64,000 nt of DNA from Granulosicoccus sp045106855 (lineage in GTDB: Bacteria > Pseudomonadota > Gammaproteobacteria > Granulosicoccales > Granulosicoccaceae): positions 1 to 64,000 of the forward strand of contig JBGCFI010000011.1 in assembly GCA_045106855.1 (NCBI GenBank). Direction: 5' to 3'. The number at the start of each line of letters is the position of its first letter. Position 1 is the first letter of the stretch. The translations under genes and the position numbers were made by a program. The notes below the pieces were generated by a model. That model saw nothing but the letters and a program-made list of their open reading frames with translations, was not told the DNA's origin and made no database searches. Positions 34,882 through 43,114 of this stretch are shown in pieces.

Positions 34882-36225
34882 ATGCCCTCGCGAGATTACC
34901 CAGCTGTTTCTTTTCATGAACTCAGTCGCCTTGATCCTCATCAGCGTGATCAGCTACTTACCCGTGCAGAAGACAATCTGGACCCTTTCATAGCCGGCGT
35001 CAAACCCATTATTCAAGCGGTGGTGGACGAGGGTGATGAAGCCATCGCGCGATTCGGACGTAAATTTGATGGTGCAAGTTCACTGGTAGCAGAGGAGCTT
35101 GCTGCAACCCGGCTTGATTTTGACAAAGCCTTCGATCAGGTTGACAAGGCTATGATTGAAACTCTCGAGTATTCAGCGGATAACATCCGGCGTTTTCATG
35201 AAGCGCAGCGTCCACCTGAAATGTGGATGAAAGAGATACGCCCGGGTGTTCTTGTCGGCGAGCGGGCAACCCCTATCGATTCCGTTGCCTGCTACTCACC
35301 TCGTGGCAAGGGCTCGTTCCCTTCGGTGACATTAATGACGGCTATTCCTGCGGCGGTTGCCGGGGTACCCAATCCGATTATCCTGACACCGCCTGGTCAG
35401 GACGGCCAGGTTGACCCCGCTACCCTGGTGGCGGCAAGGCTTGCTGGAGTTGAGCAGGTTTACAAGGCCGGCGGTGCTCAAGCCGTCGCGGCCGTTGCCT
35501 ACGGCACGGCAACCATTCCAAGGTGTTTCAAGATTGTCGGGCCGGGAAACCCATGGTTGGTCGCAGCCAAACGGTTACTGGCGGGTCGTATCGATCCCGG
35601 TATTCCGGCTGGGCCCAGTGAAACTATCCTGCTGGCCGACGACACTGCCAATCCTCTGATCGCAGCACTGGATCTGACTATCGAGTCTGAGCACGGCGAT
35701 GATAGCAGTGCCTTTCTGGTGACATGGGATCGAGCTCTGGCAGAAGCCGCTATCAAGGCCATTCCGAAATACTGGGATCGGCAAAGCGATAAGCTGGCCG
35801 GCTATTCTTCCACCGTACTAAGTGGTCATCGCGGTGGTGTTGTGCTGGCAGATTCTGCCGAGTCCGCCTATGCGTTTGTAAACGACTATGCACCCGAACA
35901 CTGCCAGATCTTATCGAAACACCCTTATGAGCATCTTGCCCATATACGCAATGCCAGTGAAATCCTATTAGGTGAGAATGCCGCGGGGTCGATTGCCAAT
36001 TACATGATGGGGCCTAATTGTGTGTTACCTACCTCTGGGGCTGCACGCACTCATTCCCCGTTGGGTGTCCACGATTTCATGAAAACTTGTTCTGTGGGGC
36101 ATATGACAGCGAGCGGATATCGTGAGATGGCACCGCATACTCACCGGTTTGCATCCTACGAAGGCTTCGATGGACATGCAAATGCCGTATCGGCTTTGCG
36201 TGATGAGGCAATGAAGTCGTCCTGA
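34882..36225 (+). CDS. Histidinol-dehydrogenase-family protein (atypical)
   Basis: A 447-residue HisD-family NAD-dependent zinc dehydrogenase. AGGAQAVAAVAYGT, KIVGPGNPW, IPAGPSE, YAPEH (catalytic Glu-His) and LPTSGAARTHSPLGV match the fold in order. It differs from canonical HisD where the zinc-ligand segment SQAEHG reads ESEHGDDS, so the usual Gln position is Glu. The nucleotide-side loop YSPRGKGSFPS is also unlike the usual GGTAAYPS. No other his gene is near. It may oxidise another hydroxy compound; HisD relatives acting on sulfonates such as dihydroxypropanesulfonate are known. It follows spp by 66 bases. Confidence 0.75.
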   Translation: MPSRDYPAVSFHELSRLDPHQRDQLLTRAEDNLDPFIAGVKPIIQAVVDEGDEAIARFGRKFDGASSLVAEELAATRLDFDKAFDQVDKAMIETLEYSADNIRRFHEAQRPPEMWMKEIRPGVLVGERATPIDSVACYSPRGKGSFPSVTLMTAIPAAVAGVPNPIILTPPGQDGQVDPATLVAARLAGVEQVYKAGGAQAVAAVAYGTATIPRCFKIVGPGNPWLVAAKRLLAGRIDPGIPAGPSETILLADDTANPLIAALDLTIESEHGDDSSAFLVTWDRALAEAAIKAIPKYWDRQSDKLAGYSSTVLSGHRGGVVLADSAESAYAFVNDYAPEHCQILSKHPYEHLAHIRNASEILLGENAAGSIANYMMGPNCVLPTSGAARTHSPLGVHDFMKTCSVGHMTASGYREMAPHTHRFASYEGFDGHANAVSALRDEAMKSS

Positions 36226-36731
36226 TGCGCTGAAATTCAAACCTTGTCAATCAAGGTGGCAGCAAGACTGTACGAAGCCCTGTAAAAAATACACTGAAGT
36301 GATGATTGACTATAAATTTTCTAGTCTCACAGTCTGGATTTGCTCTCTCTAACCTTTCCAAACGGCTAAAAAGTGTGAAAATCGCTTGTGCACAAATGTC
36401 GGGCTTAGGCTTTGGTGTAGTATCTCGAACTTCCGAAGCACTGAGCCTGGAAAGCACTCTAGGGCACCGTCTCCAAAGATCGTTAATTCGCTCTGCGAAT
36501 CATGGCCTGTCATTCCGCTGAACCCGGAAAATACAGCATGGAACGCTAAATGTGATGGCGATCCCAAAGAACTTTGATACCACTTTGCCTGGAGCGATGG
36601 GAGCTGGAACTGCAGACTCTATCACCAATTGTTCAGCTCTAGCTCAGTAACATCCGCATCACTCGAGCATCGCGGATGTGCTTGGAGAAATGTATTTACA
36701 AACTCGGACCATCAAACAAGGAATATTGAAA
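36226..36731 (+). other. 506-base intergenic region with leader hairpin
   Basis: No gene is convincing here. Short ORFs in several frames have no recognisable domain. The one clear structure is a perfect 8-base inverted repeat ACATCCGC / GCGGATGT (36650-36657 with 36672-36679), 52 bases before the start of the secreted phosphatase, which could be an operator or leader stem. The promoter of the phosphatase must lie in this stretch. Confidence 0.4.
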
Positions 36732-37598
36732 ATGTCATTTATGAAAGCCAAGGTTGCATCGGTAGTTGGAGCAGCCCTGCTGGCGGCCACTGCCACCTCT
36801 GTTGTCTCTGCTGAATCCAATGGTCATAGAGCCGACCGTACCATTGTGTACATGACTCGCCACGCTGAAAAGCAGGACATACTCGTGGCGGCACCAGAAC
36901 TGGGTTCTGGTATAGAAACCAATTTTTGCAATTCCGGCGGTACTCGTTGCGCTGAAGAACTGAGTGCGCTGGGTGAATTACGTGCTGACCTGTTAGCTGA
37001 GTGGTTGGAGCGTCGAGGTATTTTGCACACGATTACTGATGTTATTTCCAGTGACAAAAAGCGAACTCGCCAGACAGTACAGTCTGCCGCCGATAGAATC
37101 GTCGAGCTGGAAATCGCTGACCTTCTGGCTGCAGATGTTATGGATGGTGACGCCACAGATGGTGTTAGACAAGTACCTGGTGTTGCTTTCGATATAAACA
37201 ATGAAATCATGAGTAACAGCGTGTCTGTAGACCCGACTGTTGAAGCTATTCGGGAACTCGCTCCTGGCAGTGTTGCCCTGGTTGCGGCCCACAGCGGAAC
37301 TATCTATCGAATCATGGGTGGACAGGATACTGATGGAAACCCTAACACCGGTGACGATGACAGTGTAGGTCTTGGCATCGACACCAACTTTGGTGATAAC
37401 TTTGCCGAAGTAACACTTTTCCCCAAGAAAGAGTCTGATGGAAAAGTTCCTACGTTTGGCGATTTGTGGAAGATCGTTATTAACAACAACACTGGCGAAG
37501 CTCGAGTTGCATGGCGCAAGAATCTCCAGCCGCTTAGCCTGAAAATTGAAAATCAGACATTCCAGCGTGGCAACCGTTATGTAAACCGCTACTGGTAG
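36732..37598 (+). CDS. Secreted histidine phosphatase-family protein
   Basis: A 288-residue exported protein. A signal peptide (KAKVASVVGAALLAATATSVVSAES) occupies residues 4-28. The phosphohistidine motif MTRHAEK follows, then the DVISSDKKRTRQTVQS segment with the second Arg, and VALVAAHSG with the second catalytic His. The third RHG residue is Ala, which is common in exported branches. A low-complexity Asp/Asn/Gly stretch (DTDGNPNTGDDDS) looks like a metal-binding insert. The periplasmic or secreted substrate is unknown. The ATG at 36732 is set by AAGGA nine bases upstream, giving a clean signal peptide. Confidence 0.8.
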   Translation: MSFMKAKVASVVGAALLAATATSVVSAESNGHRADRTIVYMTRHAEKQDILVAAPELGSGIETNFCNSGGTRCAEELSALGELRADLLAEWLERRGILHTITDVISSDKKRTRQTVQSAADRIVELEIADLLAADVMDGDATDGVRQVPGVAFDINNEIMSNSVSVDPTVEAIRELAPGSVALVAAHSGTIYRIMGGQDTDGNPNTGDDDSVGLGIDTNFGDNFAEVTLFPKKESDGKVPTFGDLWKIVINNNTGEARVAWRKNLQPLSLKIENQTFQRGNRYVNRYW

Positions 37599-37650
37599 TC
37601 CATAGGGTAGCCACGTTGACAGGGCGCCCGACGTCCAACAACGTTTGAGA

Positions 37651-37677
37651 AAGGGGAGCTTTGGCTCCCCTTTTTTG
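37651..37677 (+). terminator. Strong intrinsic terminator
   Basis: AAGGGGAGC / GCTCCCCTT form a 9-base stem with loop TTTG, directly followed by further T residues. It ends the phosphatase transcript, 52 bases after the stop codon. Confidence 0.92.
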
Positions 37678-37754
37678 TGTATGACGTTGCACCGGATCGA
37701 TGACTTTTGCGTACCGGTATACTCTCGCAAGCGACTTCGTCCATAATACTCGTT

Positions 37755-38114
37755 ATGAAATCTCTATTACTGGTAGCCCACGGCAGTCGTCGGGCTGAAT
37801 CCAATGCAGAAATAGCCGCGCTGACGCAGCGTTTGGCTGATAAGGCAGGAGCCGACTTCGGCGCGATCGAATATGCTTTTCTTGAGCTGGCAGAGCCGTT
37901 AATCCCTGACGGTATCCAGAGCTGCATCAACAAAGGCGCAACCAGCGTCAGCGTAGTCCCTTATTTTCTGGCTCGTGGCACCCATGTGGCCGAGGATATT
38001 CCCGAGCAAGTGGCCATCAAGCAACGTGAATATCCTGATATGGACATTCACATAACCGATTATCTGGGAACCTCATCTGAGCTGGTCGATGTACTGATCA
38101 AACTGGCACACTGA
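37755..38114 (+). CDS. Short CbiX/SirB-type sirohydrochlorin chelatase
   Basis: A 119-residue protein of the single-domain CbiX family. The metal-binding His is in VAHGSRRAESN (residue 9) and a second is in GTHVAEDIP. It inserts iron or cobalt into sirohydrochlorin. Iron insertion for siroheme fits the neighbourhood, since dsrC follows 23 bases downstream and cysG lies 5 kb away. The ATG at 37755 starts the domain exactly; an upstream extension to 37707 has no similarity. CysG can itself chelate iron, so this may be a second chelatase. Confidence 0.82.
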   Translation: MKSLLLVAHGSRRAESNAEIAALTQRLADKAGADFGAIEYAFLELAEPLIPDGIQSCINKGATSVSVVPYFLARGTHVAEDIPEQVAIKQREYPDMDIHITDYLGTSSELVDVLIKLAH

Positions 38115-38137
38115 AGGGGCCGGTTGCTCTACTAACC

Positions 38138-38464
38138 ATGACTGCACTTATCGACACTATCGATACCGATCACGAAGGATATCTGATGCGTCGTGCGGAT
38201 TGGACTCGTGCATTAGCCGAAGAGCTTGCCGCCGCGGATGATATCGCTCTGACCGAGGCCCATTGGGAAGTCATTCTCTTTTTGCAGGAGTACTACGATA
38301 ATTACGAAATAGCGCCCGCCATCCGTATTTTGACAAAACAGATCGGAAAACGTTTTGGCAAGGAGAAGGGCAACAGCAGGTATCTCTACGAACTGTTTCC
38401 CAAGGGTCCAGCCAAGCAGGCCTGCCGATACGCCGGATTACCCAAACCCACGGGCTGTGTTTGA
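38138..38464 (+). CDS. dsrC: DsrC sulfur-carrier protein (two-cysteine form)
   Basis: A 108-residue protein. The core EGYL, WEVILFLQEYY, GNSRYLYELFPKGPAKQA is shared by DsrC and TusE. The C-terminal arm CRYAGLPKPTGCV carries both conserved cysteines (Cys96 and Cys107), exactly ten residues apart. TusE of tRNA thiolation has only the last one, so this is true DsrC, able to carry a trisulfide and to exchange sulfur with the DsrMK membrane complex. The next two genes encode that complex. No dsrAB, dsrEFH or tusBCD is in the window. Confidence 0.92.
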   Translation: MTALIDTIDTDHEGYLMRRADWTRALAEELAAADDIALTEAHWEVILFLQEYYDNYEIAPAIRILTKQIGKRFGKEKGNSRYLYELFPKGPAKQACRYAGLPKPTGCV

Positions 38465-39134
38465 CACCGCGACAGGCGTAGCCTTTTCGATCGCATTGCT
38501 GTGGTTGTTGTGCGGCACGCTTTTCAGAACGTGGATCTGGATGCGTTCCCGCTCCCGTTTTTTGATTCCCTTGGCACCCGCACCTCGCAGTCGTGCTGGT
38601 GTAGCGGGGCGATTGTTTCTGGAATTGTTTACTTTCCGATCTCTGGCAAGAGCTGATAAAACGACATGGCTTGCCAGTCTGGCGTTCCATTACGGATTGT
38701 TATGGCTGTTTATCGTGCATCTTCGTTTTGTTTTTTTAGCGTTGCCACCAGTTCTTATTCCTTTCATTCAATTCAGTGGTTGGGCGAGCCTGTGTTTTTT
38801 TACGGGCCTGACTGTGCTCTTGATAAGGCGTTTGCTGGTTGACAGAATTCGTTATATATCAAACCTGAGTGATTACCTTCATCTTGTACTGTTGCTGGCT
38901 ATCGGAGCCTCCGGCAGCCTGTTAAAAAGGGTGTGGCCGACGAATCTGTATGAGGTGGGGGAATTCTTTCGAGGTGTCCTGACATTGCGCTGGGTAGAGC
39001 TTCCTGATCATGCCGGCCTGGTATTGCATTTATTGCTTGTTTTGCTACTTGTAGTGATATTTCCCATCAGCAAGCTGGTTCACGGTGTGGGGATTGTGTT
39101 CAGCCCGACGTTTAATCAGCGTGATCGATCATGA
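38457..39134 (+). CDS. dsrM: DsrM-like membrane cytochrome b subunit (NarI-type)
   Basis: A 225-residue membrane protein with about five to six hydrophobic helices and conserved His in helices (ASLAFHYGLLWLF, SDYLHLVLLL, HAGLVLHLLL, SKLVHGVGI), as expected for two b hemes in the NarG-gamma/DsrM family. It would pass electrons between the quinone pool and the DsrK-like subunit. The GTG at 38457 overlaps the dsrC stop by 8 bases; an earlier start at 38355 would overlap dsrC by 110 bases and adds a non-membrane tail, so it is rejected. The stop overlaps the next start as ATGA. Confidence 0.82.
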   Translation: MFDTATGVAFSIALLWLLCGTLFRTWIWMRSRSRFLIPLAPAPRSRAGVAGRLFLELFTFRSLARADKTTWLASLAFHYGLLWLFIVHLRFVFLALPPVLIPFIQFSGWASLCFFTGLTVLLIRRLLVDRIRYISNLSDYLHLVLLLAIGASGSLLKRVWPTNLYEVGEFFRGVLTLRWVELPDHAGLVLHLLLVLLLVVIFPISKLVHGVGIVFSPTFNQRDRS

Positions 39135-40618
39135 GTAACGCTCATCAACCTGGTCAGCCAGTTGTTGGGCGATACAGGGTGATTCCTATCATCCAGGCTG
39201 GCTCGATGGCGAATGTGAATACAGCGCCTGCGACACTTGCAGTACAGGAAGCCAACGGCTTGCCGGGAAAGCTGGTCGACGACTGGCACGATAAAGCGAT
39301 TTCCAGACTGGGCGAGTTACTGCGCGAACGTCGTGGTTTGCAGGTGTTCATGGATACCTGTACCCGCTGTGGTGCCTGTACTGACAAATGTCATTATTTT
39401 CTCGGTACGGCAGATCCGAAGAACATGCCAGTTGCCCGTCAAGAACTGTTGCGCTCTGTTTATCGTCGTCACTTTACGCTGGCAGGCAAGCTTGTGCCAA
39501 AACTAGTCGGTGCCCGCGAGCTGGATAAACCCATGCTCGAGGATTGGTATCGTTATTTCCACCAATGTTCCGAATGTCGCCGCTGTACAGTTTTTTGTCC
39601 CAAAGGGATTGATACCAGTGAGGTCACAATGGCCGGACGAGACATACTGGCCACTATTGGCTTAGGGCAACAGTATTCCCAGGAGATTATCGGCAAGGTC
39701 AATAAAGTGGGCAATAACCTGGGAATGAAAAAACCTGCTCTTACCGATGTGCTGGAATCTCTTGAGGAGGATATTGAGGAAGAGACTGGTCATGCCGTCA
39801 AGTTACCGCTGGATGATGACAGTGCCGACATGCTGGTCGTTACCCCATCCGCTGATTTTTTTGCCGAGCCACATGTTGATGGTTTGATTGGTATGGCAAA
39901 AGTGCTGCATGCGGCGGGGATACGCTGGACTTTCAGTTCAGGCGCATCAGAGGCTGCAAACTTTGCGCTATTTACCGGTCAGCATGCTCAGATGCAGGCC
40001 ATTGCCCGACGAATCAGTACGGCGGCCATTGACCTGGGCGTCAATCGAATTGTCATGGGAGAATGTGGTCACGCCTGGCGTGTGGCGTACAGTTTTATGG
40101 AAACTCTGGTAGGTGACTTCGATTACCTGGATCCGGCACATCCGCGTCCTGAGCACATCTGTGAGCTGAGCTATCAGTTGCTGCAGCAGGGACTCATTAC
40201 CCTGGATCCAGCGCGAAATACCGGCAAGGTTGTGACGTTTCACGATTCCTGTAACGTGGCAAGAGGCGCTGGAATGGGGGGCGTGAAAGGGGGACAGTTT
40301 TCTGTGCCGAGAGCGCTGCTCACAGCCAGCGTACCTAGGCTTGTTGAAATGAGTAACGACACCACTCATCAAAAAACGTTTTGCTGTGGTGGCGGTGGCG
40401 GATTGCTAACCGATGACCTGATGGAGGTCAGAATCAAAGGAGCTCTGCCGAGGGCCCAGGCGCTGCAAGCGGTGGTTGACTCTGACAAGGTGACCCATCT
40501 GGTGGCCATCTGTGCGATATGCAAAACACAGTTGTCTCAAGTACTGCCACATCATGATCTGGGCGACGTCCAGGTAACCAGCTTGCACCATCTGGTAGGG
40601 GATGCTCTCGTTCTGTGA
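39131..40618 (+). CDS. dsrK: DsrK-like iron-sulfur subunit (HdrD family)
   Basis: A 495-residue protein. Two [4Fe-4S] ferredoxin motifs (Cys77, 80, 83, 87 and Cys146, 149, 152, 156) are separated by the DsrK-typical ADPKNMPVARQELLRSVYRR. Two CCG-type domains follow: GECGHAWRVAY, HDSCNVARGAG, FCCGGGGG near residue 418 and CAICKTQ. The CCG site binds the unusual [4Fe-4S] cluster that handles disulfides in HdrD/DsrK. It should reduce or form the DsrC trisulfide. Together with dsrC and dsrM it makes a minimal DsrC-DsrMK module; dsrJOP and dsrAB are absent here. Confidence 0.88.
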   Translation: MSNAHQPGQPVVGRYRVIPIIQAGSMANVNTAPATLAVQEANGLPGKLVDDWHDKAISRLGELLRERRGLQVFMDTCTRCGACTDKCHYFLGTADPKNMPVARQELLRSVYRRHFTLAGKLVPKLVGARELDKPMLEDWYRYFHQCSECRRCTVFCPKGIDTSEVTMAGRDILATIGLGQQYSQEIIGKVNKVGNNLGMKKPALTDVLESLEEDIEEETGHAVKLPLDDDSADMLVVTPSADFFAEPHVDGLIGMAKVLHAAGIRWTFSSGASEAANFALFTGQHAQMQAIARRISTAAIDLGVNRIVMGECGHAWRVAYSFMETLVGDFDYLDPAHPRPEHICELSYQLLQQGLITLDPARNTGKVVTFHDSCNVARGAGMGGVKGGQFSVPRALLTASVPRLVEMSNDTTHQKTFCCGGGGGLLTDDLMEVRIKGALPRAQALQAVVDSDKVTHLVAICAICKTQLSQVLPHHDLGDVQVTSLHHLVGDALVL

Positions 40619-42699
40619 AGCCGCCAATTGCAAAACGAGAAGCTTATCTGCGAACGTTGCACGGTGAAACCTGGACTGATCACTATCATTGGTTGCGTGC
40701 TGATAACTGGCAGGAGTGCGTTGATGATCCGGGCGCGTTGCCCGCTCACATCAGCGATTACCTGAACGCCGAAAACGCCTGGTTCGACCACTGCCTGTCA
40801 GACACGAAACACTTGCAGGCTCAATTAGTGGCTGAGATGCGTGGTCGAATACTGGATGTTGATCAGTCTCTTCCTGATGAAGAGGGCGGTTGGTGCTACG
40901 TGGAGCGTTATGAACAAGGCGACGAGTATCCTCGGTATTTCCGGTATCCACGCGATACATCTGCCGAGGATGCGCCTGCCCGCTTGTTGATCGACTTCAA
41001 TCTGGAAGCCGAACACCATGAGTACTTTGATCCTGGTGATGTCGAGTACAGTCCCTCGCATACCCATCTCGCATGGAGTGCGGATACACAAGGGTCGGAA
41101 CGCTATCAGCTTCGCATTCGAAACATGTCTACCGGTATCGATGAGGACACGATAGACGATGTCTATGGTGTGACCTGGGGTAACGCTGATTACCTGTTTT
41201 ATACCCGTGTGGATGCAGATTACCGTCCAAGCTGTGTTTACAGACATCGCCTGGGAACTCCCAGCGACGATGATGTGCTCGTGTTTGAGGAAACAGACAA
41301 ACGTTTTTATTGTTCCGTATGGACTAGTTTGTCTGGACGCTACGTATTTATCGGCACTGATATGAACGACCAGAGTGAAGTCTGGTACATCGACACTGTA
41401 GATATAAAATCACCGGCCGTGGTGATCGAGCCACGTACTGACAATATCGAATATAGCGTTGAGCATCAGGGAGCGCGATTCCTGATATTGACTAACGCAG
41501 ATGGGGCGCAAGACTTCAAGATCGTCAGCACGAGTTGTGAGTCGCCCGGACGTGCCTACTGGAAAGACTGGCGCGTCCATAAACAGGGTGTCATGGTGCT
41601 TGACCTGTACGCCTACCGCGACTGGGTGATGTGGCTGGAACGCGAAAACGCGCTACCTCGAATTTGCTTTTGTCGGGCCTCAGAATCAGCTGAAGATGCC
41701 AGGGTACTTGACTTCGATCAGGAAGCCTACGCACTTAGCCTTGAACCGTTAGTAGAGTTCGACCAGTCGGTTTTCCGAGTCAGCTTCGAGTCACCGTCCA
41801 CACCAGCCAGAACCTACCGCTTTGATATGGAAAATGGTTCACGTGTATTGTTAAAGGAAGATATCTTGCCTTGTGGGCATAATAAGGATGATTACGTGGT
41901 GCGGCGTTTGTTTGCACCTGCCTTGGATGGACAGAGTGTGCCTGTGACCTTGTTGTATCACAAGGACACGCTTGTCGATGGATCAGCTCCGTGTCTTCTG
42001 AGCGCCTATGGTGCGTATGGTTCATCGGTTCCGGCGGATTTTTCCAGCAGTAGTCTGTCGTTGGTGGATCGTGGGTTCGTTGTCGCTATTGCGCACGTGC
42101 GAGGTGGTCAGGAAAAGGGCAGAGCGTGGTATGACGCAGCACGTGGTGCAGGTAAACAAAATACGTTCGACGATGTGGTAGCCGTAGCCCGTCACTTAAT
42201 TAAAACTGCGTATACAGGGGCTGGCAAGATCATTCTTTCCGGTGGCTCCGCCGGAGGTCTCATGGTTGGGGCTGTCATCAATCAAACGACAGATCTATGG
42301 GCCGGAGCGATTGCTGATGTCCCGTTTGTCGATGCGTTGAATACTTTGATTGATGAGTCGCTACCTTTGACGCCAGGTGAGTGGACGCAATGGGGAAACC
42401 CGATCGATAACCGCGCAGCGTTCGATGTGATTCGACGGTACTCACCCTACGATAATATAAAAGATCGCCCATACCCCCCTTTGCTGGTGACGGCGGGAGT
42501 GTCAGATCCGCGTGTCACTTATTGGGAGCCTGCAAAATGGGTTGCGCGTCACCGTCATGTTCGCAATGACAATACACTGCTGGTGTTCAAGGTTAATATG
42601 AGTTCCGGGCATTTTGGCGTATCGGGGCGATATGCCTCACTTCAAGATGAAGCCATTGAGCAGGCTTTCGCTCTTAAGGTTATCGGGCTGGATAGCTAA
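40615..42699 (+). CDS. Oligopeptidase B / prolyl oligopeptidase family serine protease
   Basis: A 694-residue S9 peptidase. The N-terminal seven-bladed propeller region (about 70-400) is followed by the alpha/beta hydrolase domain, with the nucleophile in GGSAGG near residue 544 and HFGVSGRY carrying the catalytic His. YGAYGSSVPADFS and AHVRGGQEKGRAWY are typical of oligopeptidase B, which cleaves after basic residues in short peptides in the cytosol. Its GTG start overlaps the dsrK stop (GTGA), so it is translationally coupled to the sulfur module, which is odd for a general peptidase. Confidence 0.85.
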   Translation: MKPPIAKREAYLRTLHGETWTDHYHWLRADNWQECVDDPGALPAHISDYLNAENAWFDHCLSDTKHLQAQLVAEMRGRILDVDQSLPDEEGGWCYVERYEQGDEYPRYFRYPRDTSAEDAPARLLIDFNLEAEHHEYFDPGDVEYSPSHTHLAWSADTQGSERYQLRIRNMSTGIDEDTIDDVYGVTWGNADYLFYTRVDADYRPSCVYRHRLGTPSDDDVLVFEETDKRFYCSVWTSLSGRYVFIGTDMNDQSEVWYIDTVDIKSPAVVIEPRTDNIEYSVEHQGARFLILTNADGAQDFKIVSTSCESPGRAYWKDWRVHKQGVMVLDLYAYRDWVMWLERENALPRICFCRASESAEDARVLDFDQEAYALSLEPLVEFDQSVFRVSFESPSTPARTYRFDMENGSRVLLKEDILPCGHNKDDYVVRRLFAPALDGQSVPVTLLYHKDTLVDGSAPCLLSAYGAYGSSVPADFSSSSLSLVDRGFVVAIAHVRGGQEKGRAWYDAARGAGKQNTFDDVVAVARHLIKTAYTGAGKIILSGGSAGGLMVGAVINQTTDLWAGAIADVPFVDALNTLIDESLPLTPGEWTQWGNPIDNRAAFDVIRRYSPYDNIKDRPYPPLLVTAGVSDPRVTYWEPAKWVARHRHVRNDNTLLVFKVNMSSGHFGVSGRYASLQDEAIEQAFALKVIGLDS

Positions 42700-42741
42700 T
42701 CGGAATCATTCTTGAGCAGTGACTGGGTTGGTATTGCGCTG

Positions 42742-43053
42742 TTACAAACATATCCAGCCGTCCACCATCTCGACTGGGTAAGTCGACAGATCAGTTTCGG
42801 CTGGTTCGTCAAGAACTTTGCCGGTTCGGACGTCAAACTCCGACCCGTGTAGCGGGCAGCGCAGGCGGTGCTCGCACAGCACGCCGAGTGACAGCGAGAT
42901 ATCCTCGTGAGTACACATGTCATCGACAGCGTAAACCTTGTCTTCTACTCGACATAGGAGAACAGAATTTCCAAGGTGGTCAACACGTTTGGTTTTTCCA
43001 CTCAGCAATTCTTCCAGTGGTATCAGTTTTACCAGGTCGGATTGTTCATTCAT
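42742..43053 (-). CDS. Small Rieske [2Fe-2S] ferredoxin
   Basis: A 103-residue Rieske protein of the biphenyl-dioxygenase-ferredoxin type: Cys47/His49 in CTHED and Cys66/His69 in CPLHG are the cluster ligands. It carries electrons to an unknown oxygenase or reductase. NirD-like small subunits are close relatives, and being 61 bases after cysG could hint at nitrite or sulfite metabolism. No oxygenase lies beside it. Confidence 0.87.
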   Translation of the reverse strand: MNEQSDLVKLIPLEELLSGKTKRVDHLGNSVLLCRVEDKVYAVDDMCTHEDISLSLGVLCEHRLRCPLHGSEFDVRTGKVLDEPAETDLSTYPVEMVDGWICL

Positions 43054-43114
43054 TCGCTTTTTCCCTCTCCCACGTATCGTATCCCTGCGACATGGCCGGG
43101 ATGGGAGATTGTGT

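Noticed and set aside
34882..36225. Canonical histidine-biosynthesis hisD
   Set aside because: Key segment differs and there is no his operon; kept as HisD-family only.
36993..37730. 245-codon minus-strand ORF across the secreted phosphatase
   Set aside because: It reads through the strong terminator hairpin and is antisense to a gene with signal peptide and catalytic motifs.
38355..38456. Longer N-terminus for the DsrM-like protein
   Set aside because: It would overlap dsrC by 110 bases and add a non-membrane stretch that is the dsrC sequence read in another frame.
38138..38464. TusE of tRNA thiolation
   Set aside because: TusE lacks the first C-terminal Cys; both are present here, and dsrM/dsrK-like genes follow.
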